Assembly: GCF_023634645.1 (NCBI RefSeq)
Contig: NZ_JAMKMR010000029.1
Span: 1 to 40,061, forward strand
Direction: 5' to 3'
Length of the DNA stretch: 40,061 nt
Source of the DNA: Vibrio sinus
GTDB taxonomy: Bacteria; Pseudomonadota; Gammaproteobacteria; Enterobacterales; Vibrionaceae
Below are positions 16,778 to 26,063 of the stretch, one piece after another. The position numbers and the translations under genes are program-made. Position 1 is the stretch's first letter. Every line of letters begins with the position of its first letter. A model generated the notes under the pieces. That model did no database searches, had not been told where the DNA came from, and saw nothing but the letters and a program-made list of their open reading frames with translations.

Positions 16778-19700
16778 GTGTGGAATGCTACAAAAACAAA
16801 ATTGCGTAAATTAAATATATTTACTTCACAGAAAAATACTGCAGACACATTGTTTAAAAGCAGTGTGCTAGATAGTGTAAGTGATGGAATAATAATTTTT
16901 GATTCAACGGATGACTCAAACGTAATCTTGTACTCCAATCAATCCATACAAAAGTTCTTTGCCAAGAATGAAATAGATTTAACCGGAGTCAACCTTCTCG
17001 ATTTCTATAGAGACTCCTGTACTAAGCAAGATTGTGATTTATTAGCACAAGCCCTAAGAGATAAACAGCCAACAACGTTAACACTCGCTTTAATCAGTTC
17101 AAGTCAAAAAAAGCATTGGGTGAAACTTCGCCTAGACCTTTTACAACATCAAAATACCGAGCTCCCTTATTTTGTCCTTACTCAATCCGATATATCGGAT
17201 CTGAAAGACACCCAGTTGCAGCTCAAGGTCGCCAATAACAAACTTCAGAACGCGTTATCCATTCAGGCAAATCAAATTTCTGAGCATGAGTCACAGATGC
17301 AAGCCATGTTTCAAAACGCATTAGACAGCATGATCTTGATAGATAGTCAGCAAAACATTGTCGATGCCAACGAACCCACTTTGGCTTTATTTGGCTATGA
17401 TTTGGATACCTTAGCCAGTATTGAATTGGATAAGCTGTTACTCAACCTAGATACAACATCCTTGCAAATTGATGACTCCTCGTCGCTATCGCATAAAGAG
17501 TTTGAGATTACTGGCCTTGCTGGCGTTAAAGCCAATAACAACACCATCCCGCTAGTTGGCTATGTACGCCGAGTCAGGCTAAATAGCCAAGACTTTGTCA
17601 TATTAATATTGCGCGACTTAACCACTTATCGTATGACTGAGCAAGAGCTACAGAAAAGCCAGTCGGAGCTGGAAGAGACTGTGCGCCACTTAAACCTCGC
17701 AACAAACTCTGGGGGTATCGGCATCTGGAGTTGGAACTTTTCGACAGACGAAGTGGAGTGGGATGAAAGAATGTACGAGTTGTATGAGCTTTCCCCGACC
17801 CTTAGCTCTGCTAACTACGAAATGTGGCAACAGTGTGTATTACCAGAAGATATCGACGCCGCTGAATATGCGTTATCAAACGCCCGAGAAACATTAACCC
17901 AATTTAATGCGGAATTTAGAATTCAACTTCCAATGGGCGAAATACGTTGGATAAGGGCCGCGGCGGACATTATTTTTGATAAAGATTCCAATACCCCCAT
18001 TGGAATGGGTGGCGTCAATATCGACATTACCAAAGAAAAAAATGCGCAAGACTTTTTACGCCACGAAAGTGAAATCGCTCAAGCAGCTAGCGAGGCTAAA
18101 TCCATGTTTCTGGCCAATATGAGCCACGAGATACGCACGCCAATGAATGGTGTCGTCGGCATGTTAAGCTTACTGAGTGAAAGCGACATGTCGGTTGAAC
18201 AGCACAACATGGTCAAAACCATTAAAGATTCTGCATTGACCTTACTGCATATCATCAACGACATTTTAGACTTTTCTAAAATTGAAGCGGGTCAAATGTC
18301 TTTGGAAAGCGTGCCAGTGGAGCTTCCCGTTATCCTTGAACGAACCCTAGACGTTTTGGGACTTCAGGCGGAAAACAAAGGCATTGAATTGTACGCTTAC
18401 TACGACGCAAGTTTGCCCAAACTCATTATGAGCGACAGTGTACGTCTGAGCCAAATATTACTGAACATCGTGGGCAATGCCATTAAATTTACCGATGGGC
18501 ACGATGGCACAAACGGTTTAGTCACTGTACACGCTAAATATATTGCTAGGGAGCATCGTCCCCAAATCGAAATCACCATAAGTGATGATGGTATTGGTAT
18601 GACTGACGAGCAAATGCTGAAGCTATTTAACGCATTTACTCAAGCCGACACAAGTACCACTCGCCTGTTTGGCGGGACAGGACTTGGTTTGTCGATCACC
18701 AAAACCTTATTGGAGTTAATGGGCGGTGATATCGGTGTACGTAGCGAATACGGTGTTGGTAGCCATTTCACTATTCATATTCCATATATCGAGGTAGAAA
18801 ACCAACCAGCGGACTCAGATCAAGAAGATATGTATGGTAATAAACTGCTCTTCATCACTACCGATCAAAACCTGATAGATTCATGTAAAAAGTCGATTAA
18901 AGGCTATGAATGTGAAGCAACGTTCGTCTCTTCTTTTGCCAGAGCACGCTCGGTATTAGAGTACGCAGAAAACAATTATCAACCATACAATATCCTTTTA
19001 CTTGGCCCAGATATTACCTTACAGGCCATCAATGGTGATTTAACAACACTAGTGGATTCTCTTGCTAGCGAATATAAACTCGTCCGCATGACGCGTAACG
19101 CCGTTCTTGAAGATTTCGATGCGAAAGATGAAATACTTACGGTCAACTGCCGCCCATTTAAACCTAGCAGCCTTATCAACTCTATCGCCATCGCAAACGG
19201 TAAACGTAGCCCAGAAATCTCCGAAGACTTACTCGAGCAAGATATTGAAATCGATGATGCTTGCGAAGGAGGGTTAATTCTTGTCGTCGACGATCAGCCC
19301 ACCAACAGAGACGTACTTAAGCGTCAACTAAATTTCCTTGGCTTTGAATGTGAAATGGCTATCCATGGACAAGATGCCCTTAAGCAATGGAAATCGAAGA
19401 CCTTTGACTTAATCTTAACCGATTGTCATATGCCAGTGATGGACGGTTATGAATTGGCGATAAATGTAAGAAGCCTTGAGCACGAAAATAAGTCTCTAGG
19501 TCATACACCCATCGTGGCCATCACAGCCAATGCACTCGCGGATGCTTGTGAGCAATGCCTATCCTCGGGGATGGATGACTACCTAGCGAAACCTGTCGAG
19601 CTAAAAACATTAGGGAACTGCGTCAAAAAATGGCTGAAAATTTCTCCAAGGCCAGAGAAATGTGCTTCAGATACAGCACAGGAGCAGTCCAAAGGTGTTG

Positions 19701-20065
19701 TTTCCCAGTCACTGGCATCGGGCTCCCCTATCTGTATGAAAACTCTTGAAGACATATTGGGTACATCTGATGACGATATCGTATTCCCACTACTAAAAGG
19801 GTATTGGGAGTCAGTTTCAACCGATGTTGAACAAATACATCGTGCATTAGAAGAGGAAGACGAACAATTACTGCAGCAATTAGCGCATGCAGCGAAAGGC
19901 GCAGCACGGTCAGCGGGCGCTCAAACCATCGCATCGACATTTGAAGTATTACAAAATACCGCTTTAGAAAAAGATTGGCTGCACCTAGAAAAAACCGTTG
20001 AGCTCGGAAAAGAAGAACTGAGCAAGTTGAAGGATTATTTGCAACAAAATTCCATCATAGATTAA
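16778..20065 (+). CDS. Soluble PAS hybrid histidine kinase with two receivers and HPt
   Basis: This is a multi-domain phosphorelay kinase; I do not recognise a named orthologue. From the GTG at 16778 it has 1095 residues and no membrane segment, so it should be cytoplasmic. In order (numbering from this start) it has three PAS-like domains, at about 20-125, 175-290 and 310-430, with a short coiled coil before the third. HisKA follows with phospho-acceptor His450 in NMSHEIRTPMNG, then the ATPase domain (NAIKFTDG, DDGIGM, GGTGLGLSI). A degenerate receiver (about 670-790), a full receiver with Asp882 in LTDCHMPVMDG, and an HPt domain with His1037 in AHAAKGAARSAGA complete it. The start is uncertain: an in-frame TTG at 16745 lacks a ribosome site, a TTG at 16769 and the GTG at 16778 each have AGG nearby. 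The response regulator gene follows after 14 bases. Confidence 0.88.
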   Translation: MWNATKTKLRKLNIFTSQKNTADTLFKSSVLDSVSDGIIIFDSTDDSNVILYSNQSIQKFFAKNEIDLTGVNLLDFYRDSCTKQDCDLLAQALRDKQPTTLTLALISSSQKKHWVKLRLDLLQHQNTELPYFVLTQSDISDLKDTQLQLKVANNKLQNALSIQANQISEHESQMQAMFQNALDSMILIDSQQNIVDANEPTLALFGYDLDTLASIELDKLLLNLDTTSLQIDDSSSLSHKEFEITGLAGVKANNNTIPLVGYVRRVRLNSQDFVILILRDLTTYRMTEQELQKSQSELEETVRHLNLATNSGGIGIWSWNFSTDEVEWDERMYELYELSPTLSSANYEMWQQCVLPEDIDAAEYALSNARETLTQFNAEFRIQLPMGEIRWIRAAADIIFDKDSNTPIGMGGVNIDITKEKNAQDFLRHESEIAQAASEAKSMFLANMSHEIRTPMNGVVGMLSLLSESDMSVEQHNMVKTIKDSALTLLHIINDILDFSKIEAGQMSLESVPVELPVILERTLDVLGLQAENKGIELYAYYDASLPKLIMSDSVRLSQILLNIVGNAIKFTDGHDGTNGLVTVHAKYIAREHRPQIEITISDDGIGMTDEQMLKLFNAFTQADTSTTRLFGGTGLGLSITKTLLELMGGDIGVRSEYGVGSHFTIHIPYIEVENQPADSDQEDMYGNKLLFITTDQNLIDSCKKSIKGYECEATFVSSFARARSVLEYAENNYQPYNILLLGPDITLQAINGDLTTLVDSLASEYKLVRMTRNAVLEDFDAKDEILTVNCRPFKPSSLINSIAIANGKRSPEISEDLLEQDIEIDDACEGGLILVVDDQPTNRDVLKRQLNFLGFECEMAIHGQDALKQWKSKTFDLILTDCHMPVMDGYELAINVRSLEHENKSLGHTPIVAITANALADACEQCLSSGMDDYLAKPVELKTLGNCVKKWLKISPRPEKCASDTAQEQSKGVVSQSLASGSPICMKTLEDILGTSDDDIVFPLLKGYWESVSTDVEQIHRALEEEDEQLLQQLAHAAKGAARSAGAQTIASTFEVLQNTALEKDWLHLEKTVELGKEELSKLKDYLQQNSIID

Positions 20066-20079
20066 AGGATTGCAAAATT

Positions 20080-20796
20080 ATGAGTAATTTCGACCCAACA
20101 AAATTTACCATTTTAGTGGTAGAAGACCATGTGTTTTCAAGAAAAGCATTCATCAATATGCTAATGAGAAGTGGGTACGAAAATGTGCTTTCAGCTGAAA
20201 ATGGATCGGACGCAATAAACAAATTAAACTCGCACCCAATCGATTTGGTCATTACCGATATAAACATGCCCGAAGTAAATGGATTAGAGCTCATCAAAGC
20301 CATTCGATTGGGTAATACAGGCAGTGCCATCACTACTCATGTGATTGCGGTGACATCACTCTCGGATGCTGCCACAGTATCTGCGTGTATGACATTGGAA
20401 GTCGATTCATTTTTAGTGAAGCCAATTACCGTTAAAAATGCTCAAGAAAAAATTCAGCTCGCAGTGTCTCAACCAAGGATTCTGTACCAGCAGCATCTTT
20501 ATGAAAACGTCAACACTAAAGTCTGGTTGTCGGAACAAGCCTCATGCCCTTCTAATAGCAAACCAGCCGAGCAGAAAACGAAAGAAGTCTATAGCGAATA
20601 CCTTTCGATCGCTTGCCTCTCAGATCTCAAAGAAGGGATGATATTGGTGAACGATTTATGCATGCTAAACGGAGGCTGTTTGCTCAAGTCCGGAACCCAA
20701 TTGAATGAAAAATTAATCAACCGGTTGTATGAACTGAGCAACACAATAGAGATGGGTAGCATGCGAGTCAGAATTGAAAAGGAAGTGGTCGACTAA
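20080..20796 (+). CDS. Response regulator with receiver and GM-type C-terminal domain
   Basis: This 238-residue protein is the likely partner of the upstream kinase: the genes are 14 bases apart. The receiver (about 9-130) has the acidic pair at Glu15-Asp16, the phospho-acceptor Asp60 in LVITDINMP, and Lys114 in FLVKPI. After a linker, residues about 170-235 read like the small domain with the pattern L..GM.L..D....G..LL..G..L that often precedes HD-GYP or occurs in other signalling proteins (LKEGMILVNDL, then GGCLLKSGTQL). No DNA-binding or catalytic output domain is visible, so it may act through protein contacts. The final output is unknown. Confidence 0.85.
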   Translation: MSNFDPTKFTILVVEDHVFSRKAFINMLMRSGYENVLSAENGSDAINKLNSHPIDLVITDINMPEVNGLELIKAIRLGNTGSAITTHVIAVTSLSDAATVSACMTLEVDSFLVKPITVKNAQEKIQLAVSQPRILYQQHLYENVNTKVWLSEQASCPSNSKPAEQKTKEVYSEYLSIACLSDLKEGMILVNDLCMLNGGCLLKSGTQLNEKLINRLYELSNTIEMGSMRVRIEKEVVD

Positions 20797-20829
20797 CATT
20801 GTCTACTGACTCACACCCGAGCTTGTATT

Positions 20830-22080
20830 CTACTGATTGCGTTTTTTCTTCTTTTTTCCTGTACCTGCAGGCTTTGCACGTGGTTTCATGGGTAAAAAGT
20901 AAGCTTCACTCTGATCGTCTTCCACTTCAAAACCCTCGACCTGCTCACGTTCAAGCTGGAACTTATTTTTCTTTTCTATCACTTTAAAATGGTGATAGTC
21001 ATCATAATCAATAAGAGATATCCCTAAACCAACTTCACCAGCGCGGCCGCTGCGCCCGATTCGATGCATATAATCGGCGGGGCTACGTGGAAGATCAAAG
21101 TTTATCACCACAGGTAGTTTTTCTATATCAAGACCACGTGCTGCAATATCAGTGGCAATAAGTACTTGAATCTCACCAGACTTAAAGCCTTCAAGCACGC
21201 GAGTACGAGCACCTTGCCCTTTGTCACCATGAAAAACCTCAGCCGTGATACCGCGTTTTGACAGTTTTTGCGCTAGGTGGTTACAGGCATTCTTAGCATT
21301 AACAAAAATCAAAGTCTGTCGCCACTGGTGTTGTTTAATTAGATGCGCAAGTAACGCGGTCTTCTCGCCTTTGTTGACACTAAACACACGCTGCACCAAC
21401 GTACTGGCTTCCGCGCTTTGTAATTGAACTTCAACTGGATCGTTTAGCAAACCCTGAGCCAAAGTTGTCACTTTATCAGGGAAAGTAGCAGAAAATAGCA
21501 GCGTCTGTTTTTTCTCAGGTAGTAACGCAAGAATCTTATTGAGTTCATCGGTAAATCCAAGGCTCAACATACGGTCAGCTTCATCAAGAACAAGTGTTTT
21601 AACTTGCTCCAACTTGATAGCGTTACTGGATACCAGATCGAGTAATCGACCTGGTGTCGCAACAATAATGTCGCTACCACCACGAAGTGCCAGCATTTGA
21701 GGGTTCACCGATACACCACCAAATACAGCAACCGTTTTGATCTTATCTCTAAGGTGGTATGAGTAGGATTTAACATTGTATGCCACCTGTGATGCCAACT
21801 CTCGGGTCGGGACTAAAATCAGGTGAGAAACAAAATTGCCACGACGATTATTAGCAGTATCTTGCTGAAGAATCTTTTGCAAAATTGGCAGCGAAAAAGC
21901 GGCGGTTTTGCCAGAGCCTGTATTGGCGCCACCAACAATATCCCTCCCATCTAATGCATGAAGAATGGTATGAGATTGAATGGGCGTCGGTTGGCGATAC
22001 TCTAATTCCTCTAGTCGCTCGACTAAAGTTGGAATCAGGCCAAGATCGGCAAATGTCACTTGCTGTGTTTTATCTGTCAT
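20830..22080 (-). CDS. DEAD-box ATP-dependent RNA helicase (RhlE-like)
   Basis: This is an RNA-unwinding ATPase of 416 residues. It has the Q motif (PTPIQSHTI), motif I (ANTGSGKTAAF), Ia (PTRELASQ), II (DEAD), III (SAT), then TDIAARGLDIE and motif VI (HRIGRSGRAG). The C-terminal tail is short and lysine-rich (GKKKKKRNQ), with no extra RNA-binding domain. That separates it from DbpA, CsdA/DeaD and SrmB and places it near RhlE or a Vibrio-specific branch; the exact subgroup is inference. It converges on the response regulator gene with only 33 bases between the two stops and no terminator visible. Confidence 0.9.
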   Translation of the reverse strand: MTDKTQQVTFADLGLIPTLVERLEELEYRQPTPIQSHTILHALDGRDIVGGANTGSGKTAAFSLPILQKILQQDTANNRRGNFVSHLILVPTRELASQVAYNVKSYSYHLRDKIKTVAVFGGVSVNPQMLALRGGSDIIVATPGRLLDLVSSNAIKLEQVKTLVLDEADRMLSLGFTDELNKILALLPEKKQTLLFSATFPDKVTTLAQGLLNDPVEVQLQSAEASTLVQRVFSVNKGEKTALLAHLIKQHQWRQTLIFVNAKNACNHLAQKLSKRGITAEVFHGDKGQGARTRVLEGFKSGEIQVLIATDIAARGLDIEKLPVVINFDLPRSPADYMHRIGRSGRAGEVGLGISLIDYDDYHHFKVIEKKNKFQLEREQVEGFEVEDDQSEAYFLPMKPRAKPAGTGKKKKKRNQ

Positions 22081-22436
22081 TACAATGAGTGGCTCAATAC
22101 TAGCTAAAGGCCGTGTATATTATGCTATTTAGCACGAGGATGTTAGCAGTAATGAGCCAAACAAATTATTGACTGGAGGAAAAGTATGGGGCAACCCCAG
22201 CTGAATCGGTCATCCAATATGCTTAGGGTTCAGAAACTAGGGCGCTTTTATTTTCTCGTATATATCTAAGATGGTTATTGTAAAACTGATTTTCCACGCA
22301 ACCATGCTGCAAAGCTTTCTTATATATTGATGCTACGAATATATCCGCTAGGCTAAACTCTTTACCCACTACACCTGTTATATACTGGTAATCACCTTAA
22401 ATACTTACACTACAAAAACATTATCGTGGCTAACAT
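22081..22436. other. Intergenic region between the helicase and hydroxyacid dehydrogenase genes
   Basis: This 356-base gap contains the helicase upstream region and one small open frame with a strong ribosome binding site at 22186-22269, described separately. Nothing else is recognisable; no terminator for the dehydrogenase gene is obvious. Confidence 0.4.
22186..22269 (+). CDS. Possible 27-residue small protein
   Basis: An ATG preceded at 6 bases by GGAGG opens a 27-codon frame that encodes MGQPQLNRSSNMLRVQKLGR followed by a hydrophobic aromatic end (FYFLVYI). The start codon lies at the base of a 5-bp hairpin (TGGGG-CAA-CCCCA), which could limit initiation. The strong ribosome site is the only real support; there is no homologue I recognise and the frame is short enough to occur by chance. 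Confidence 0.3.
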   Translation: MGQPQLNRSSNMLRVQKLGRFYFLVYI

Positions 22437-23381
22437 TTATACTAAGTCCCGCTCGAAAGCTAAAATGTTCTCAAATGCCATTTTAAAGTACAGCTCATAG
22501 CTATTTTTCTCGACATACCCTAAGTGAGGAGTCGCTGTCACGTTGGGTAATGAAAGCAAAGGTTCGTTGCACGAAGACGCAGGTTCATTATCAAAAACAT
22601 CTATAGCAGCTCGCTTTGTGGGAACCGAGAGAAGCTCTTTGTAGAGTGCTGACGTTTCGACAAGCTCTGAACGACTAATATTGAGAAATAGGGAATCTGG
22701 CTTCATTAGCCTTAAATCGTCAGCATTTACACAAGCTCTAGTTCTATCATTTAGTCGCAAGTGAAGAGATACAATATCTGAATCAGAGAAAAGCTCTTGT
22801 TTTGAGCCTACAGCTTGAAACCCATGCTCAGTGGCTAACTTTCGAGATTGCACACTCCCCCAAACCAAAACTGAGATTTCAAACGCTTTTGCATATTGAG
22901 CAACTCTTTGCCCGATTTTTCCGTAACCCCAAATGCCTAATTTTAAACCCCTTAACGTACGACCTAACCCAAGTACACCAGAGTTTTGCCATTGGTCATG
23001 TTGAAGGTTAGAAACATACGTTGGGATATGACGACTTGCAGCCATTAACAAAGCCCAGCACAACTCAGATGGAGCAACCGGGGAGCCTCGACCTTCTAAT
23101 ACTTTAACACCGTATTTCTCACACAAGTGGACATCAATATGATTGCTAACTTTACCAGTTTGACTGATAACTTTAAGGCGTGGTAACTGAGAAAGTAGTG
23201 ATTCGGTAATGGCCGTACGCTCTCGGATTAGCACTAAAGCTTCAGTATCTTTAAGCTTAGCTGACAACTCTGACTCAGGTAGTGTCTCATTGAAAACCGT
23301 TACGTCATGCGCTGACAGTAACTCAAAACAATTCAATGTCTTAACTACATCTTGGTAGTCATCCAATATTGTTATTTTCAC
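22437..23381 (-). CDS. D-2-hydroxyacid dehydrogenase family protein
   Basis: This is an NAD(P)-dependent oxidoreductase of the D-isomer-specific 2-hydroxyacid dehydrogenase family, 314 residues. The cofactor motif is GYGKIG at 152-157. The catalytic residues are present: Arg237 in NISRSELVE, Glu266 in DVFDNEP and His286 in TPHLGYV. The N-terminal half (ILDDYQD) resembles the subgroup annotated as 3-phosphoglycerate-dehydrogenase-like. It lacks an ACT regulatory domain, so it is unlikely to be SerA. The substrate cannot be told. It appears to be a single-gene unit. Confidence 0.88.
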   Translation of the reverse strand: MKITILDDYQDVVKTLNCFELLSAHDVTVFNETLPESELSAKLKDTEALVLIRERTAITESLLSQLPRLKVISQTGKVSNHIDVHLCEKYGVKVLEGRGSPVAPSELCWALLMAASRHIPTYVSNLQHDQWQNSGVLGLGRTLRGLKLGIWGYGKIGQRVAQYAKAFEISVLVWGSVQSRKLATEHGFQAVGSKQELFSDSDIVSLHLRLNDRTRACVNADDLRLMKPDSLFLNISRSELVETSALYKELLSVPTKRAAIDVFDNEPASSCNEPLLSLPNVTATPHLGYVEKNSYELYFKMAFENILAFERDLV

Positions 23382-23782
23382 TAGTCTCTCCCTGTTGTAG
23401 CACTTGATACACGAGTATTCACCTTATTCCAATTCCATATAATGAGTCCTTTCATCCTTAATTTCAATTTATAATCAATATGTTAGTAAATGCAGTTAAC
23501 GACTCATTTCGACAAATCACTAGCCTCGCCAAACTCATATAACTTTGGTTAGGGCTAACTACCATAAATAAATAGGGTACGAATGAATTTTTGCTCTAAC
23601 TGGAAAAAGGGGCACAGATAACTGGATATAATCTGTCAGACCTAATCAAAGCTTGACTTAAAAAGCGACAGATCACGATCCGACTATCCACATTGTGCCT
23701 GTATAAAACTCGAACTCCTGTGGAAACTGACATACAATACGACTCCAAAATAATATTGACTAATAGTCTGTGAGTCTAAAGT
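23382..23782. other. Intergenic region upstream of the dehydrogenase and ychE genes
   Basis: This 401-base divergent region contains no gene that I can support. An imperfect hairpin (ACAGAT at 23614-23619 with ATCTGT at 23631-23636) is visible. Promoters for both flanking genes must lie here, but none has a convincing -35/-10 pair. Confidence 0.4.
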
Positions 23783-24421
23783 ATGTCCTCTCTAGAAATT
23801 GCTGTTTTTCTTCAGTTCTTTTTGGGCTTAGTGGCGGCGGTCAACCCCGTTGGTGTCATGCCTGTCTTTGTCTCTTTAACTGGTCATATGACACCAGAAG
23901 AAAAGAACAAAACCGCAGTCACTGCCAACCTTGCTGTCGCCATCATTCTGATTGTTTCGCTGCTTGCAGGGCAAATGCTGCTGGATATGTTTAGTATTTC
24001 ACTAGACTCGTTTCGCGTCGCTGGGGGCTTGTTGTTGCTTAGCATCGCCTTTTCGATGATGAGTGGTAAATTAGGCGAAGACAAACAAAACAAGCAAGAA
24101 AAGTCTGAATATATCAGCAAAGAGCAAATTGGTGTCGTGCCACTTGCTATGCCGTTGATGGCAGGCCCTGGTGCGATTAGCTCTACTATCGTCTATGGTG
24201 CGAAATATCCAACTACGATGGATACTATGGGTATTATCGCAACGATAAGCTTATTCTGTTTATGCACATGGGGGTTGTTTCGATCTGCACCACTGATTGT
24301 AAAATTCTGTGGCCAAACTGGAATCAACGTCATTACTCGTATTATGGGGCTAATACTAGGTGCATTAGGCATTCAGTTTATTGCGGAAGGGTTGAAACAC
24401 CTACTTCCTGGATTGGCTTAG
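23783..24421 (+). CDS. ychE: YchE/MarC family inner-membrane protein
   Basis: This 212-residue membrane protein has about six hydrophobic segments and belongs to the MarC (UPF0056) family. The segments GLVAAVNPVGVMPVF, SGKLGEDKQNKQEKSE, PLAMPLMAGPGAISSTIV and TGINVITRIMGLILGALGIQF match E. coli YchE closely. The function of the family is unsettled; some archaeal members transport small amino acids. In E. coli ychE is next to adhE; here it is about 7.5 kb away, which suggests a loosened ancestral linkage. It converges on asd with a shared hairpin in between. Confidence 0.9.
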   Translation: MSSLEIAVFLQFFLGLVAAVNPVGVMPVFVSLTGHMTPEEKNKTAVTANLAVAIILIVSLLAGQMLLDMFSISLDSFRVAGGLLLLSIAFSMMSGKLGEDKQNKQEKSEYISKEQIGVVPLAMPLMAGPGAISSTIVYGAKYPTTMDTMGIIATISLFCLCTWGLFRSAPLIVKFCGQTGINVITRIMGLILGALGIQFIAEGLKHLLPGLA

Positions 24422-24458
24422 ATTTGAATCGCACCGTGAAGCCGTTTGGGTATAGAAC

Positions 24459-24486
24459 AGAGCTAAGTTGATGCAAACTTAGCTCT
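24459..24486. terminator. Hairpin between the convergent ychE and asd genes
   Basis: A perfect 11-bp stem (AGAGCTAAGTT at 24459-24469 with AACTTAGCTCT at 24476-24486) lies between the two stops. The T-run is poor on both sides, so it is probably a weak bidirectional terminator or an mRNA 3'-end protector. Confidence 0.6.
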
Positions 24487-24499
24487 TGGCCGTTTTAGA

Positions 24500-25612
24500 C
24501 TATTTCTCAGCAAGAATAATACGCAATGTACGTCTTAGAGGCTCTGCAGCTCCCCATAGCAACTGGTCACCAACGGTAAAGGCATTCAAGAAATCATCAC
24601 CCATCGACATTTTTCTCAATCGGCCTACTGGCACCGACATGGTTCCTGTAACTGCTGCAGGAGATAACTCTTGCGCCGTTATATCGCGCTCGTTAGGAAT
24701 GACTTTTACCCAATCATTGTGTGTAGAGATGATTTCTTCCACTTCATCCATCGGTACATTTTGCTTCAATTTAATGGTTAAAGCTTGCGCGTGACAGCGC
24801 ATCGCACCGATTCTCACACAGGTACCATCGATTGGCACTGGCGAACTCTGCGAACCCAATATCTTGTTGGCCTCAACCTGAGCTTTCCATTCTTCTTTGC
24901 TTTGTCCGTTGTCGCGTTTAACGTCAATCCAAGGGATCAATGAGCCCGCTAAAGGCACACCGAATTTATCGGTTGGGAAGCGAGAGGAACGAATCGTGTT
25001 CGCCACCATTTTGTCAATTTCTAAAATTGATGAAGAAGGATCCGCTAATTTGGAACTAACACTATCGTTAACCACGCCCATTTGCGCGATAAGCTCACGC
25101 ATATTTTGCGCACCAGCCCCAGATGCTGCTTGATAGGTCATGGCGCTCATCCATTCCACCAAACCTTTCTCATACAATCCGCCCAGTGCCATTAACATTA
25201 AGCTAACCGTACAATTACCGCCAACATACGTCTTCACGCCCTGATGCAAGCCCTGCTGAATCTGTGCTAAGTTCACAGGATCTAAGGTGATAATCGAGTC
25301 TGAATCTAATCTCAGTGTAGACGCTGCATCAATCCAATAACCTTTCCAACCCGATTGACGCAATTTGGGATAAACTTCCTTGGTATAGTCACCTCCTTGG
25401 CATGTGATGACGGCATCTAACGTCTTCAAACTTTCCAAATCATGTGCATCATTAAGAATTCCCGCATCTTTACCAAAGTTTGGAGCTGAGATACCAACTT
25501 GTGAAGTACTGTAAAACACTGGCTCTATCAGATCGAAGTCCTTCTCTTCTACCATACGTTTCATCAAAACCGAGCCAACCATTCCACGCCAGCCAATCAG
25601 ACCCACTCTCAT
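24500..25612 (-). CDS. asd: Aspartate-semialdehyde dehydrogenase
   Basis: Asd reduces aspartyl-phosphate to aspartate semialdehyde, the branch point for lysine, diaminopimelate, methionine and threonine. The 370-residue protein begins with the NADP-binding VGLIGWRGMVGS. The catalytic Cys134 lies in GGNCTVSL, and Arg267 and His274 in the segment RIGAMRCHAQA. The sequence fits the gram-negative type; Vibrio species often carry a second asd elsewhere. It is divergent from an NhaC-family antiporter gene, a possible link to lysine transport discussed in the findings. Confidence 0.96.
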   Translation of the reverse strand: MRVGLIGWRGMVGSVLMKRMVEEKDFDLIEPVFYSTSQVGISAPNFGKDAGILNDAHDLESLKTLDAVITCQGGDYTKEVYPKLRQSGWKGYWIDAASTLRLDSDSIITLDPVNLAQIQQGLHQGVKTYVGGNCTVSLMLMALGGLYEKGLVEWMSAMTYQAASGAGAQNMRELIAQMGVVNDSVSSKLADPSSSILEIDKMVANTIRSSRFPTDKFGVPLAGSLIPWIDVKRDNGQSKEEWKAQVEANKILGSQSSPVPIDGTCVRIGAMRCHAQALTIKLKQNVPMDEVEEIISTHNDWVKVIPNERDITAQELSPAAVTGTMSVPVGRLRKMSMGDDFLNAFTVGDQLLWGAAEPLRRTLRIILAEK

Positions 25613-26063
25613 TTTTTACACTCCATCATTCAGTCAAACATACGGCACAGCTGAGAGACTCCCAAACTGTCCAAATTGATTTCACATACTTCAACTTTTA
25701 GCACAAAACTTCAAGAACAAATTGAAGACTGATGGCATTTGGAGGCGTAGCTTTGAGGGCAAGTCTAATGTTGAGTAAAAACACAAACGGGCAAAAATCA
25801 ACCACATGATGCACCCACTATAAACTCATCAGCATTAATTATAATTAGGGCAATTAACATGTTGGATAGAAATCCGAATACTCAGTAAATTGTTAATATA
25901 AAACAATAATCATCACACTTTTACTGAAATTCATTCACATAGCATTACATTTTTATCGATATCTCATCCTGATTAATGTAGAGTGCGTGGCGCATTTTTA
26001 GGAGGAAAATCTTTTCTTCGCTCATTTAATCGGGTTCTAAACCCTGTACAAGAGGTTCGTATA
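25613..26063. other. Divergent region between asd and nhaC
   Basis: This 451-base AT-rich gap should hold both promoters. On the nhaC side there is a strong AGGAGG (about 26000-26005) with no start codon at useful spacing, a small GGGTTCTAAACCC hairpin (26033-26045), and then AGAGG before the ATG at 26064. No lysine riboswitch motif is recognisable on either strand. Confidence 0.45.

Noticed and set aside
26000..26011. Strong AGGAGG in the nhaC leader as the true initiation site
   Set aside because: No ATG, GTG or TTG lies at workable spacing; the nearest codon (ATC) is out of frame and meets a stop after six codons.
25613..26063. Lysine riboswitch in the asd-nhaC gap
   Set aside because: A lysine element would suit either gene. 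Both strands were read for its conserved blocks and none could be found.
25983..26063. N-terminal extension of NhaC from a GTG
   Set aside because: The extra 27 residues are not hydrophobic or family-like, and the ATG at 26064 has its own AGAGG site.
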